Shown piece after piece: positions 36,001-48,640 of a stretch of 64,000 nt of DNA; the stretch's first letter is position 1, and each line of letters begins with the position of its first letter. The notes under the pieces were generated by a model that saw only the letters and a list, made by a program, of their open reading frames with translations, was not told where the DNA came from and searched no databases. The DNA is from Atherix ibis (Eukaryota; Arthropoda; Insecta; Diptera; Athericidae). Made by a program: the position numbers and the translations under genes. Location of the stretch: assembly GCA_958298945.1 (NCBI GenBank), contig OY282608.1, forward strand, positions 63,278,951 to 63,342,950, written 5' to 3'.

Positions 36001-36325
36001 TTGGTTTGTTAGTTTATTTGTTTGTTGGCTTGTTGGTTTGTTGGTTTGATGGCTTGTTGGCTTGTTGGCTTGTTGGTTTGCTAGTTTGTTGGCTTTTTGG
36101 TTACTTGGTTTGTTGGTTTGTTGGTTTATTTGTTTGTTGGTTTGTTGGCTTGTTGGTTTGTTGATTTGTTGGTTTGTTGGCTTGTTGGTTTGTTGGTTTG
36201 TTGGCTTGTGCCTTTTTTGGTTTGTTGGTTTGTCTGCTTGTTGGCTTGTTGGTTTGTTAGTTTGTTGGCTTTTTGGTTTGTAGATTTGTTGGTTTGTTGT
36301 TTTATTTGTTTGTTGGTTTGTTGGC

Positions 36326-39200
36326 TTGTTGGTTTGTTGGTTTGTTGGTTTGTTGGCTTGTTGGTTTGTTGGCTTGTTCGCTTGTTGCTTTGTTGGTTTG
36401 TTGGCTTGTTGGTTTGTAGGCTTGTTGGTTTGTTGGTTTGTTGGTTTTTTGGTTTGTTGGCTTGTTGGTTTGTTGGTTCGTTGGTTTGTTGGTTTGTTGG
36501 TTTGTTCGTTTGTTGGCTTGTTGGTTTGTTGGCTTGTTGGCTTGTTGGTTTGTTGGTTTGTTGGTTTTTTGGCTTGTTGGCTTGTTGGTTTGTTAGTTTG
36601 TTGGTTTGTTGGTTTGTTGGTTTTTTGGTTTGTTGGTTTGTTGGTTTGTTGGCTTATTGGTTTGTTGGTTTGTTGGTTTGTTGGTTTATTTGCTTGTTGG
36701 TTTGTTGGTTTATTTGTTTGTTGGTTTGTTGGCTTGTTGGTTTATTGGTTTGTTGGTTTGTTGGCTTGTTGGTTTGTTGGCTTGTTGGCTTATTGCTTTG
36801 TTGGTTTTTTGGTTTGTTGGCTTGTTGGCTTTTTGGTTTGCTAGTTTGTTGGCTTTTTGGTTACTTGGTTTGTTGGTTTGTTGGTTTGTTGGCTTGTTGG
36901 TTTGTTGGCTTGTTGGTTTGTTGGTTTGTTGGTTTGTTGGCTTGTTCGCTTGTTGGTTTGTTGGTTTGTTGGTTTGTTGGTTTGTTGGTTTGTTAATTTT
37001 TTGGTTTGTTGGTTTATTTGTTTGTTGGCTTGTTGGTTTGTTGGTTTGATGGCTTGTTGGCTTGTTGGTTTGTTGGTTTGTTGGCTTGTTGGTTACTTAG
37101 TTTGTTGGTTTGTTGGTTTGTTGGTTTGTTGGCTTGTTCGCTTGTTGGTTTGTTGGTTAGTTCGTTTGTTGGTTTATTGGTTTGTTGGTTTGTTGGTTTG
37201 TTGGCTTGTTGGCTTGTTGGTTTGTTGGCTTATTGGCTTGTTGGCTTGTTGGTTTGTTGGTTTGTTGGCTTGTTGGTTTGTTGGTTTGTTGGTTTGTTGG
37301 CTTGTTGGCTTGTTGATTAGTTGGTTTGTTAGTTTTTTGGTTTGTTGGTTTGTTGGTTTGTTGGTTTATTGGTTTGTTGGTTTATTTGTTTGTTGGTTTG
37401 TTGGCTTGTTGGTTTGTTGATTTGTTGGTTTGTTGGCTTGTTGGTTTGTTGGTTTGTTGGCTTGTTGGCTTGTTGCTTTGTTGGTTTGTTGGTTTGTCTG
37501 CTTGTTGGCTTGTTGGTTTGTTAGTTTGTTGGCTTTTTGGTTACTTGGTTTGTTGGTTTGTTGGCTTGTTGGTTTGTTGGCTTGTTGGTTTGTTGGTTTG
37601 TTGGTTTGTTGGCTTGTTGGCTTGTTGGTTTGTTCATTTGTTGGTTTATTGGTTTATTTGTTTGTTGGTTTGTTGGCTTGTTGGTTTGTCGGTTTGTTGG
37701 TTTGTTGGCTTGTTGGTTTGTTGGCTTGTTGGCTTGTTGCTTTGTTGGTTTGTTGGCTTTTTGGTTTGTTGGCTTGTTGGTTTGTTGGTTTGTTGCTTTT
37801 TTGGTTTGTTGGCTTGTTGGTTTGTTGGTTTGTTGGTTTGTTGGTTTGTTGGTTTGTTGGTTTGTTAGTTTGTTCGTTTGTTGGCTTGTTGGTTTGTTGG
37901 CTTGTTGGCTTGTTGGTTTGTTGGTTTGTTGGTTTTTTGGCTTGTTGGCTTGTTGGTTTGTTGGTTTGTTGGTTTGTTGGTTTGTTGGTTTATTGGTTTG
38001 TTGGTTTGTTGGTTTTTTGGCTTATTGGTTTGTTGGTTTGTTGATTTGTTGGTTTATTTGTTTGTTGGTTTGTTGGTTTATTTGTTTGTTGGTTTGTTGG
38101 CTTGTTGGTTTATTGGTTTCTTGGTTCGTTGGCTTGTTGGTTTGTTGGCTTGTTGGCTTATTGCTTTGTTGGTTTGTTGGTTTGTTGGCTTGTTGGCTTG
38201 TTGGTTTGTTAGTTTGTTGGCTTTTGGGTTACTTGGTTTGTTGGTTTGGTGGTTTGTTGGCTTGTTGGTTTGTTGGCTTGTTGGTTTGTTGGTTTGTTGG
38301 TTTGTTGGCTTGTTGGCTTGTTAGTTTGTTGGTTTGTTGGTTTGTTGGTTTGTTGGTTTGTTAATTTTTTGGTTTATTAGTTTATTTGTTTGTTGGCTTG
38401 TTGGTTTGTTGGTTTGATGGCTTGATGGCTTGTTGGCTTGTTGGTTTGTTGGTTTGTTGGTTTGTTGGTTTGTTGGTTACTTAGTTTCTTGGTTTGTTGG
38501 TTTGTTCGTTTGTTGGTTTGTTGGTTTGTTGGCTTGTTGGTTTGTTTGTTAGTTCGTTTGTTGGTTTGTTAGTTTGTTGGCTTGTTGGTTTGTTGGCTTG
38601 TTGGTTTGTTGGTTTGTTGGTTTATTTGTTTGTTGGTTTGTTGGCTTGTTGGTTTGTTGGTTTGTTGGCTTGTTGGTTTGTTAGTTTGTTGGTTTGTTGG
38701 CTTGTTGGTTTGTTGGCTTGTTGGTTTTTTGGTTTGTTGGTTTGTTGGCTTGTTGGTTTGTTGGTTTGTTGGTTTGTTGGCATGTTGGTTTGTTGGTTTG
38801 ATGGCTTGTAGGCTTGTTGGATTGTTGGTTTGTTGGTTTGTTGGCTTGTTGGTTTGTTGGTTTGTTGGCTTGTTGGTTTGTTAGTTTGTTGGTTTGTTGG
38901 TTTGTTGGTTTGTTGCTTTGTTGGTTTGTTTGTTTGTTGGTTTGTTGGTTTGTTGGTTTATTTGTTTGTTGGCTTGTTGCTTTGTTGGTTTGTTGGTTTG
39001 TTGGCTTGTTGGCTTGTTGGTTTGTTAGTTTGATGGCTTTTTGGTTACTTCGTTTGTTCGTTTGTTGGTTTGTTGGCTTGTTGGTATGTTGGTTTGTTGG
39101 CTTGTTGGTTTGTTAGTTTGTTGGTTTGTTGGTTTGTTGGTTTGTTGGTTTGTTGCTTTGTTGGTTTGTTAGTGTGTTGGCTTGTTGGCTTGTTGGTTTG
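36326..39200 (+). repeat. ~2.9 kb segment duplicated at +9.44 kb, copy 1
   Basis: Matches 45786-48640 at offsets of 9,460 falling to 9,436 bp; all leave remainder 4, explained by the four-base unit at 39203. The segment crosses the B to C domain change: it begins with domain B landmarks (AATTTTTT at 36995 and 46439) and ends with domain C landmarks (ACTTCGTTTG near 39046 and 48484). The B/C junction was therefore copied as one piece. Confidence 0.85.
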
Positions 39201-39202
39201 TT

Positions 39203-39206
39203 GGTT
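39203..39206 (+). other. Half-unit GGTT, a 4-base deletion in one octamer
   Basis: In the duplicate copy the corresponding unit is a full GGCTTGTT at 48639-48646 (offset 9,436). Here the middle CTTG is missing, leaving GGTT. It is the only half-unit I found, it shifts the register by 4, and it accounts for the remainder 4 in every duplication offset that spans it. Confidence 0.85.
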
Positions 39207-39284
39207 GGTTTGTTAGTTTGTTGGCTTTTTGGTTACTTCGTTTGTTGGTTTGTTGGTTTGTTGGCATGTTGGTTTGTTGGTTTG

Positions 39285-39300
39285 ATGGCTTGTTGCTTTG
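39285..39300 (+). other. Domain C to domain B junction
   Basis: To the left, the order GGCATGTT, GGTTTGTT, GGTTTGAT and GGCTTGTT follows domain C (compare 38770-38815). To the right it continues directly with GCTTTGTT and GTCTGCTTG of domain B. The switch happens between whole octamers, about 80 bp after the four-base unit at 39203. No target-site duplication or inserted element is visible at the join. Confidence 0.65.
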
Positions 39301-40353
39301 TTGGTTTGTTGGTTTGTCTGCTTGTTGGCTTGTTGGTTTGTTAGTTTGTTGGCTTTTTGGTTACTTGGTTTGTTGGTTTGTTGGTTTGTTGGCTGGTTGG
39401 TTTGTTGGCTTGTTGGTTTGTTGGTTTGTTGGTTTGTTGGCTTGTTGGCTTGTTGGTTTGTTGATTTGTTGGTTTATTGGTTTATTTGTTTGTTGGTTTG
39501 TTGGCTTGTTGGTTTGTTGGTTTGTTGGTTTGTTGGCTTGTTGGTTTGTTGGTTTGTTGGCTTGTTGCTTTGTTGGTTTGTTGGCTTGTTGATTTGTTGG
39601 CTTGTTGGTTTGTTGGTTTGTTGGTTTTTTGGTTTGTTGGCTTGTTGGTTTGTTGGTTTGTTGGTTTGTTGGTTTGTTGGTTTGTTCGTTTGTTGGCTTG
39701 TTGGTTTGTTGGCTTGTTGGCTTGTTGGTTTGTTGGTTTGTTGGTTTTTTGGCTTGTTGGCTTGTTGGTTTGTTGGTTTGTTGGTTTGTTGGTTTGTTGG
39801 TTTGTTGGCTTGTTGGTTTGTTGGTTTGTTGGTTTGTTGGCTTGTTGGCTTATTGGTTTGTTGGTTTGTTGGCTTGTTGGCTTGTTGGCTTGTTGGTTTG
39901 TTGGTTTGTTGGTTTTTTGGCTTGTTGGCTTGTTGGTTTGTTGGTTTGTTGGTTTGTTGGTTTGTTGGTTTGTTGGTTTGTTGGTTTGTTGGTTTGTTAA
40001 TTTTTTGGTTTGTTGGTTTATTTGTTTGTTGGCTTGTTGGTTTGTTGATCTGATGGCTTGTTGGCTTGTTGGTTTGTTGGTTTGTTGGTTTGTTGGCTTG
40101 TTGGTTACTTAGTTTGTTGGTTTGTTGGTTTGTTGGGTTGTTGGCTTGTTCGCTTGTTCGCTTTTTGGTTTGTTGGTTAGTTCGTTTGTTGGTTTATTGG
40201 TTTGTTGGTTTGTTGGTTTGTTGGCTTGTTGGCTTGTTGGCTTGTTGGTTTGTTGGCTTGTTGGCTTGTTGGCTTGTTGGTTTGTTGGTTTGTTGGCTTG
40301 TTGGTTTGTTGGTTTGTTGGTTTGTTGGCTTGTTGGCTTGTTGATTTGTTGGT

Positions 40354-41685
40354 TTGTTGGTTTTTTGGTTTGTTGGTTTGTTGGTTTGTTGGTTTGTTGG
40401 TTTGTTGGTTTATTTGTTTGTTGGTTTGTTGGCTTGTTGGTTTGTTGATTTGTTGGTTTGTTGGCTTGTTGGTTTGTTGGTTTGTTGGCTTGTTGGCTTG
40501 TTGCTTTGTTGGTTTGTTGGTTTGTCTGCTTGTTGGCTTATTGGTTTGTTAGTTTGTTGGCTTTTTGGTTACTTGGTTTGTTGGTTTGTTGGTTTGTTGG
40601 CTTGTTGGTTTGTTGGCTTGTTGGTTTGTTGGTTTGTTGGTTTGTTGGCTTGTTGGCTTGTTGGTTTGTTGATTTGTTGGTTTATTGGTTTATTTGTTTG
40701 TTGGTTTGTTGGCTCGTTGGTTTGTTGATTTGTTGGTTTGTTGGCTTGTTGGTTTGTTGGCTTGTTGGCTTGTTGCTTTGTTGGTTTGTTGGCTTGTTGA
40801 TTTGTTGGCTTGTTGGTTTGTTGGTTTGTTGGTTTTTTGATTTGTTGGCTTGTTGGTTTGTTGGTTTGTTGGTTTGTTGGTTTGTTGGTTTGTTCGTTTG
40901 TTGGCTTGTTGGTTTGTTGGCTTGTTGGCTTGTTGGTTTGTTGGTTTGTTGGTTTTTTGGCTTGTTGGCTTGTTGGTTTGTTGGTTTGTTGGTTTGTTGG
41001 TTTGTTGGTTTTTTGGTTTGTTGGTTTGTTGGTTTTTTGGCTTATTGGTTTGTTGGTTTGTTGATTTGTTGGTTTATTTGTTTGTTGGTTAGTTGGTTTA
41101 TTTGTTTGTTGGTTTGTTGGCTTGTTGGTTTATTGGTTTCTTGGTTTGTTGGCTTGTTGGTTTGTTGGCTTGTTGGCTTATTGCTTTGTTGGTTTGTTGG
41201 TTTGTTGGCTTGTTGGCTTGTTGCTTTGTTGGTTTGTTGGTTTGTCTGCTTGTTGGCTTGTTGGTTTGTTAGTTTGTTGGCTTTTTGGTTACTTGGTTTG
41301 TTGGTTTGTTGGTTTGTTGGCTTGTTGGTTTGTTGGTTTTTTGGTTTGTTGGTTTGTTGGTTTGTTGGTTTGTTGGTTTGTTGGTTTATTTGTTTGTTGG
41401 TTTGTTGGCTTGTTGGTTTGTTGATTTGTTGGTTTGTTGGCTTGTTGGTTTGTTGGTTTGTTGGCTTGTTGGCTTGTAGCTTTGTTGGTTTGTTGGTTTG
41501 TCTGCTTGTTGGCTTGTTGGTTTGTTAGTTTGTTGGCTTTTTGGTTACTTGGTTTGTTGGTTTGTTGGTTTGTTGGCTTGTTGGTTTGTTGGCTTGTTGG
41601 TTTGTTGGTTTGTTGGTTGGTTGGCTTGTTGGCTTGTTGGTTTGTTGGTTTGTTGGTTTGTTGGTTTGTTGGTTTGTTAATTTTT
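40354..41685 (+). repeat. ~1.3 kb segment, third copy
   Basis: Partner of 34670-36000 at a constant +5,684 bp over the parts compared, including the GGCTTGTA-GCTTTGTT landmark (near 35788 and 41472). One visible difference is GGTTTGTT against GGTTAGTT near 41090. Downstream the match breaks up into the nested 0.5-1.5 kb repeats of the 41.3-46.5 kb region. Confidence 0.85.
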
Positions 41686-42582
41686 TGGTTTGTTAGTTTA
41701 TTTGTTTGTTGGCTTGTTGGCTTGTTGGTTTGATGGTTTGTTAGTTTGTTGGCTTTTTGGTTACTTGGTTTGTTGGTTTGTTGGTTTGTTGGTTTGTTGG
41801 CTTGTTGGTTTGTTGATTTGTTGGTTTGTTGGCTTGTTGGTTTGTTGGTTTGTTGGCTTGTTGCTTTGTTGGTTTGTTGGTTTGTCTGCTTGTTGGCTTG
41901 TTGGTTTGTTAGTTTGTTGGCTTTTTGGTTTGTAGATTTGTTGGTTTGTTGTTTTATTTGTTTGTTGGTTTGTTGGCTTGTTGGTTTGTTGGTTTGTTGG
42001 TTTGTTGGCTTGCTGGTTTGTTGGCTTGTTCGCTTGTTGCTTTGTTGGTTTGTTGGCTTGTTGGTTTGTAGGCTTGTTGGTTTGTTGGTTTGTTGGTTTT
42101 TTGGTTTGTTGGCTTGTTGGTTTGTTGGTTCGTTGGTTTGTTGGTTTGTTGGTTTGTTCGTTTGTTGGCTTGTTGGTTTGTTGGCTTGTTGGTTTTTTGG
42201 CTTGTTGGCTTGTTGGTTTGTTAGTTTGTTGGTTTGTTGGTTTGTTGGTTTTTTGGTTTGTTGGTTTGTTGGTTTGTTGGCTTATTGGTTTGTTGGTTTG
42301 TTGGTTTGTTGGTTTATTTGTTTGTTGGTTTGTTGGTTTATTTGTTTGTTGGTTTGTTGGCTTGTTGGTTTATTGGTTTGTTGGTTTGTTGGCTTGTTGG
42401 TTTGTTGGCTTGTTGGCTTATTGCTTTGTTGGTTTTTTGGTTTGTTGGCTTGTTGGCTTTTTGGTTTGCTAGTTTGTTGGCTTTTTGGTTACTTGGTTTG
42501 TTGGTTTGTTGGTTTGTTGGCTTGTTGGTTTGTTGGCTTGTTGGTTTGTTGGTTTGTTGGTTTGTTGGTTTGTTGGTTTGTT

Positions 42583-45500
42583 AATTTTTTGGTTTGTTGG
42601 TTTATTTGTTTGTTGGCTTGTTGGTTTGTTGGTTTGATGGCTTGTTGGCTTGTTGGTTTGTTGGTTTGTTGGTTTGTTGGTTTGTTGGCTTTTTGGTTAC
42701 TTGGTTTGTTGGTTTGTTGGTTTGTTGGCTTGTTGGTTTGTTGGTTTTTTGGTTTGTTGGTTTGTTGGTTTGTTGGTTTGTTGGTTTGTTGGTTTATTTG
42801 TTTGTTGGTTTGTTGGCTTGTTGGTTTGTTGATTTGTTGGTTTGTTGGCTTGTTGGTTTGTTGGTTTGTTGGCTTGTTGGCTTGTAGCTTTGTTGGTTTG
42901 TTGGTTTGTCTGCTTGTTGGCTTGTTGGTTTGTTAGTTTGTTGGCTTTTTGGTTACTTGGTTTGTTGGTTTGTTGGTTTGTTGGCTTGTTGGTTTGTTGG
43001 CTTGTTGGTTTGTTGGTTTGTTGGTTGGTTGGCTTGTTGGCTTGTTGGTTTGTTGGTTTGTTGGTTTGTTGGTTTGTTGGTTTGTTAATTTTTTGGTTTG
43101 TTAGTTTATTTGTTTGTTGGCTTGTTGGTTTGTTGGTTTGATGGCTTGTTGGCTTGTTGGCTTGTTGGTTTGCTAGTTTGTTGGCTTTTTGGTTACTTGG
43201 TTTGTTGGTTTGTTGGTTTGTTGGCTTGTTGGTTTGTTGGCTTGTTGGTTTGTTGGTTTGTTGGTTTGTTGGTTTGTTGGTTTGTTGGTTTTTTGGTTTG
43301 TTGGTTTGTTGGTTTTTTGGCTTATTGGTTTGTTGGTTTGTTGATTTGTTGGTTTATTTGTTTGTTGGTTAGTTGGTTTATTTGTTTGTTGGTTTGTTGG
43401 CTTGTTGGTTTATTGGTTTCTTGGTTTGTTGGCTTGTTGGTTTGTTGGCTTGTTGGCTTATTGCTTTGTTGGTTTGTTGGTTTGTTGGCTTGTTGGCTTG
43501 TTGCTTTGTTGGTTTGTTGGTTTGTCTGCTTGTTGGCTTGTTGGTTTGTTAGTTTGTTGGCTTTTTGGTTACTTGGTTTGTTGGTTTGTTGGTTTGTTGG
43601 TTTGTTGGCTTGTTGGTTTGTTGGTTTTTTGGTTTGTTGGTTTGTTGGTTTGTTGGTTTGTTGGTTTGTTGGTTTATTTGTTTGTTGGTTTGTTGGCTTG
43701 TTGGTTTGTTGATTTGTTGGTTTGTTGGCTTGTTGGTTTGTTGGTTTGTTGGCTTGTTGGCTTGTAGCTTTGTTGGTTTGTTGGTTTGTCTGCTTGTTGG
43801 CTTGTTGGTTTGTTAGTTTGTTGGCTTTTTGGTTACTTGGTTTGTTGGTTTGTTGGTTTGTTGGCTTGTTGGTTTGTTGGCTTGTTGGTTTGTTGGTTTG
43901 TTGGTTGGTTGGCTTGTTGGCTTGTTGGTTTGTTGGTTTGTTGGTTTGTTGGTTTGTTGGTTTGTTAATTTTTTGGTTTGTTAGTTTATTTGTTTGTTGG
44001 CTTGTTGGTTTGTTGGTTTGATGGCTTGTTGGCTTGTTGGCTTGTTGGTTTGCTAGTTTGTTGGCTTTTTGGTTACTTGGTTTGTTGGTTTGTTGGTTTA
44101 TTTGTTTGTTGGTTTGTTGGCTTGTTGGTTTGTTGATTTGTTGGTTTGTTGGCTTGTTGGTTTGTTGGTTTGTTGGCTTGTTGCTTTGTTGGTTTGTTGG
44201 TTTGTCTGCTTGTTGGCTTGTTGGTTTGTTAGTTTGTTGGCTTTTTGGTTTGTAGATTTGTTGGTTTGTTGTTTTATTTGTTTGTTGGTTTGTTGGCTTG
44301 TTGGTTTGTTGGTTTGTTGGTTTGTTGGCTTGCTGGTTTGTTGGCTTGTTCGCTTGTTGCTTTGTTGGTTTGTTGGCTTGTTGGTTTGTAGGCTTGTTGG
44401 TTTGTTGGTTTGTTGGTTTTTTGGTTTGTTGGCTTGTTGGTTTGTTGGTTCGTTGGTCTGTTGGTTTGTTGGTTTGTTCGTTTGTTGGCTTGTTGGTTTG
44501 TTGGCTTGTTGGTTTTTTGGCTTGTTGGCTTGTTGGTTTGTTAGTTTGTTGGTTTGTTGGTTTGTTGGTTTTTTGGTTTGTTGGTTTGTTGGTTTGTTGG
44601 CTTATTGGTTTGTTGGTTTGTTGGTTTGTTGGTTTATTTGTTTGTTGGTTTGTTGGTTTATTTGTTTGTTGGTTTGTTGGCTTGTTGGTTTATTGGTTTG
44701 TTGGTTTGTTGGCTTGTTGGTTTGTTGGCTTGTTGGCTTATTGCTTTGTTGGTTTTTTGGTTTGTTGGCTTGTTGGCTTTTTGGTTTGCTAGTTTGTTGG
44801 CTTTTTGGTTACTTGGTTTGTTGGTTTGTTGGTTTGTTGGCTTGTTGGTTTGTTGGCTTGTTGGTTTGTTGGTTTGTTGGTTTGTTGGCTTGTTCGCTTG
44901 TTGGTTTGTTGGTTTGTTGGTTTGTTGGTTTGTTGGTTTGTTGGTTTGTTAATTTTTTGGTTTGTTGGTTTATTTGTTTGTTGGCTTGTTGGTTTGTTGG
45001 TTTGATGGCTTGTTGGCTTGTTGGTTTGTTGGTTTGTTGGTTTGTTGGTTTGTTGGCTTTTTGGTTACTTGGTTTGTTGGTTTGTTGGTTTGTTGGCTTG
45101 TTGGTTTGTTGGTTTTTTGGTTTGTTGGTTTGTTGGTTTGTTGGTTTGTTGGTTTGTTGGTTTATTTGTTTGTTGGTTTGTTGGCTTGTTGGTTTGTTGA
45201 TTTGTTGGTTTGTTGGCTTGTTGGTTTGTTGGTTTGTTGGCTTGTTGGCTTGTAGCTTTGTTGGTTTGTTGGTTTGTCTGCTTGTTGGCTTGTTGGTTTG
45301 TTAGTTTGTTGGCTTTTTGGTTACTTGGTTTGTTGGTTTGTTGGTTTGTTGGCTTGTTGGTTTGTTGGCTTGTTGGTTTGTTGGTTTGTTGGTTGGTTGG
45401 CTTGTTGGCTTGTTGGTTTGTTGGTTTGTTGGTTTGTTGGTTTGTTGGTTTGTTAATTTTTTGGTTTGTTAGTTTATTTGTTTGTTGGCTTGTTGGTTTG

Positions 45501-46540
45501 TTGGTTTGATGGCTTGTTGGCTTGTTGGCTTGTTGGTTTGCTAGTTTGTTGGCTTTTTGGTTACTTGGTTTGTTGGTTTGTTGGTTTATTTGTTTGTTGG
45601 TTTGTTGGCTTGTTGGTTTGTTTATTTGTTGGTTTGTTGGCTTGTTGGTTTGTTGGTTTGTTGGCTTGTTGCTTTGTTGGTTTGTTGGTTTGTCTGCTTG
45701 TTGGCTTGTTGGTTTGTTAGTTTGTTGGCTTTTTGGTTTGTAGATTTGTTGGTTTGTTGTTTTATTTGTTTGTTGGTTTGTTGGCTTGTTGGTTTGTTGG
45801 TTTGTTGGTTTGTTGGCTTGCTGGTTTGTTGGCTTGTTCGCTTGTTGCTTTGTTGGTTTGTTGGCTTGTTGGTTTGTAGGCTTGTTGGTTTGTTGGTTTG
45901 TTGGTTTTTTGGTTTGTTGGCTTGTTGGTTTGTTGGTTCGTTGGTTTGTTGGTTTGTTGGTTTGTTCGTTTGTTGGCTTGTTGGTTTGTTGGCTTGTTGG
46001 TTTTTTGGCTTGTTGGCTTGTTGGTTTGTTAGTTTGTTGGTTTGTTGGTTTGTTGGTTTTTTGGTTTGTTGGTTTGTTGGTTTGTTGGCTTATTGGTTTG
46101 TTGGTTTGTTGGTTTGTTGGTTTATTTGTTTGTTGGTTTGTTGGTTTATTTGTTTGTTGGTTTGTTGGCTTGTTGGTTTATTGGTTTGTTGGTTTGTTGG
46201 CTTGTTGGTTTGTTGGCTTGTTGGCTTATTGCTTTGTTGGTTTTTTGGTTTGTTGGCTTGTTGGCTTTTTGGTTTGCTAGTTTGTTGGCTTTTTGGTTAC
46301 TTGGTTTGTTGGTTTGTTGGTTTGTTGGCTTGTTGGTTTGTTGGCTTGTTGGTTTGTTGGTTTGTTGGTTTGTTGGCTTGTTCGCTTGTTGGTTTGTTGG
46401 TTTGTTGGTTTGTTGGTTTGTTGGTTTGTTGGTTTGTTAATTTTTTGGTTTGTTGGTTTATTTGTTTGTTGGCTTGTTGGTTTGTTGGTTTGATGGCTTG
46501 TTGGCTTGTTGGTTTGTTGGTTTGTTGGTTTGTTGGTTTG
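42583..46540 (+). repeat. Nested 504 / 880 / 984 / 1,488 bp tandem block
   Basis: AATTTTTT marks lie at 42583, 43087, 43967, 44951, 45455 and 46439, giving steps of 504, 880, 984, 504 and 984 bp, all multiples of 8. The 984 and 504 steps sum to 1,488 bp, the offset between copies 43570-45055 and 45056-46540. That pair is confirmed by landmarks at 44298 and 45786, 44554 and 46042, and 44805 and 46293. The 880 bp step is an extra partial copy: 42842 onward matches 43722 onward. GGTTGGTT-GGCTTGTT and TTGCTAGTTTG recur once per copy. No off-register unit occurs in the block. Confidence 0.87.
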
Positions 46541-48640
46541 TTGGTTTGTTGGTTTGTTGGTTTGTTGGTTTGTTGGTTTGTTGGCTTGTTCGCTTGTTGG
46601 TTTGTTGGTTAGTTCGTTTGTTGGTTTATTGGTTTGTTGGTTTGTTGGTTTGTTGGCTTGTTGGCTTGTTGGTTTGTTGGCTTATTGGCTTGTTGGCTTG
46701 TTGGTTTGTTGGTTTGTTGGCTTGTTGGTTTGTTGGTTTGTTGGTTTGTTGGCTTGTTGGCTTGTTGATTAGTTGGTTTGTTAGTTTTTTGGTTTGTTGG
46801 TTTGTTGGTTTGTTGGTTTATTGGTTTGTTGGTTTATTTGTTTGTTGGTTTGTTGGCTTGTTGGTTTGTTGATTTGTTGGTTTGTTGGCTAGTTGGTTTG
46901 TTGGTTTGTTGGCTTGTTGGCTTGTTGCTTTGTTGGTTTGTTGGTTTGTCTGCTTGTTGGCTTGTTGGTTTGTTAGTTTGTTGGCTTTTTGGTTACTTGG
47001 TTTGTTGGTTTGTTGGCTTGTTGGTTTGTTGGCTTGTTGGTTTGTTGGTTTGTTGGTTTGTTGGCTTGTTGGCTTGTTGGTTTGTTCATTTGTTGGTTTA
47101 TTAGTTTATTTGTTTGTTGGTTTGTTGGCTTGTTGGTTTGTTGGTTTGTTGGTTTGTTGGCTTGTTGGTTTGTTGGCTTGTTGGCTTGTTGCTTTGTTGG
47201 TTTGTTGGCTTTTTGGTTTGTTGGCTTGTTGGTTTGTTGGTTTGTTGCTTTTTTGGTTTGTTGGCTTGTTGGTTTGTTGGTTTGTTGGTTTGTTGGTTTG
47301 TTGGTTTGTTAGTTTGTTCGTTTGTTGGCTTGTTGGTTTGTTGGCTTGTTGGCTTGTTGGTTTGTTGGTTTGTTGGTTTTTTGGCTTGTTGGCTTGTTGG
47401 TTTGTTGGTTTGTTGGTTTGTTGGTTTGTTGGTTTATTGGTTTGTTGGTTTGTTGGTTTTTTGGCTTATTGGTTTGTTGGTTTGTTGATTTGTTGGTTTA
47501 TTTGTTTGTTGGTTTGTTGGTTTATTTGTTTGTTGGTTTGTTGGCTTGTTGGTTTATTGGTTTCTTGGTTCGTTGGCTTGTTGGTTTGTTGGCTTGTTGG
47601 CTTATTGCTTTGTTGGTTTGTTGGTTTGTTGGCTTGTTGGCTTGTTGGTTTGTTAGTTTGTTGGCTTTTTGGTTACTTGGTTTGTTGGTTTGGTGGTTTG
47701 TTGGCTTGTTGGTTTGTTGGCTTGTTGGTTTGTTGGTTTGTTGGTTTGTTGGCTTGTTGGCTTGTTAGTTTGTTGGTTTGTTGGTTTGTTGGTTTGTTGG
47801 TTTGTTAATTTTTTGGTTTATTAGTTTATTTGTTTGTTGGCTTGTTGGTTTGTTGGTTTGATGGCTTGATGGCTTGTTGGCTTGTTGGTTTGTTGGTTTG
47901 TTGGTTTGTTGGTTACTTAGTTTCTTGGTTTGTTGGTTTGTTCGTTTGTTGGTTTGTTGGTTTGTTGGCTTGTTGGTTTGTTTGTTAGTTCGTTTGTTGG
48001 TTTGTTAGTTTGTTGGCTTGTTGGTTTGTTGGCTTGTTGGTTTGTTGGTTTGTTGGTTTATTTGTTTGTTGGTTTGTTGGCTTGTTGGTTTGTTGGTTTG
48101 TTGGCTTGTTGGTTTGTTAGTTTGTTGGTTTGTTGGCTTGTTGGTTTGTTGGCTTGTTGGTTTTTTGGTTTGTTGGTTTGTTGGCTTGTTGGTTTGTTGG
48201 TTTGTTGGTTTGTTGGCATGTTGGTTTGTTGGTTTGATGGCTTGTAGGCTTGTTGGATTGTTGGTTTGTTGGTTTGTTGGCTTGTTGGTTTGTTGGTTTG
48301 TTGGCTTGTTGGTTTGTTAGTTTGTTGGTTTGTTGGTTTGTTGGTTTGTTGCTTTGTTGGTTTGTTGGTTTGTTGGTTTGTTGGTTTGTTGGTTTATTTG
48401 TTTGTTGGCTTGTTGCTTTGTTGGTTTGTTGGTTTGTTGGCTTGTTGGCTTGTTGGTTTGTTAGTTTGATGGCTTTTTGGTTACTTCGTTTGTTCGTTTG
48501 TTGGTTTGTTGGCTTGTTGGTATGTTGGTTTGTTGGCTTGTTGGTTTGTTAGTTTGTTGGTTTGTTGGTTTGTTGGTTTGTTGGTTTGTTGCTTTGTTGG
48601 TTTGTTATTGTGTTGGCTTGTTGGCTTGTTGGTTTGTTGG
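45786..48640 (+). repeat. ~2.9 kb segment, copy 2
   Basis: Partner of 36326-39200. Part of it (45786-46540) also belongs to the 1,488 bp tandem pair and its end belongs to the 2.3 kb pair at 47.9 and 50.2 kb, so three duplications overlap here. Shared landmarks include GGTTTGGT near 38248 and 47692, and AATTTTTT at 38363 and 47807. Confidence 0.84.
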
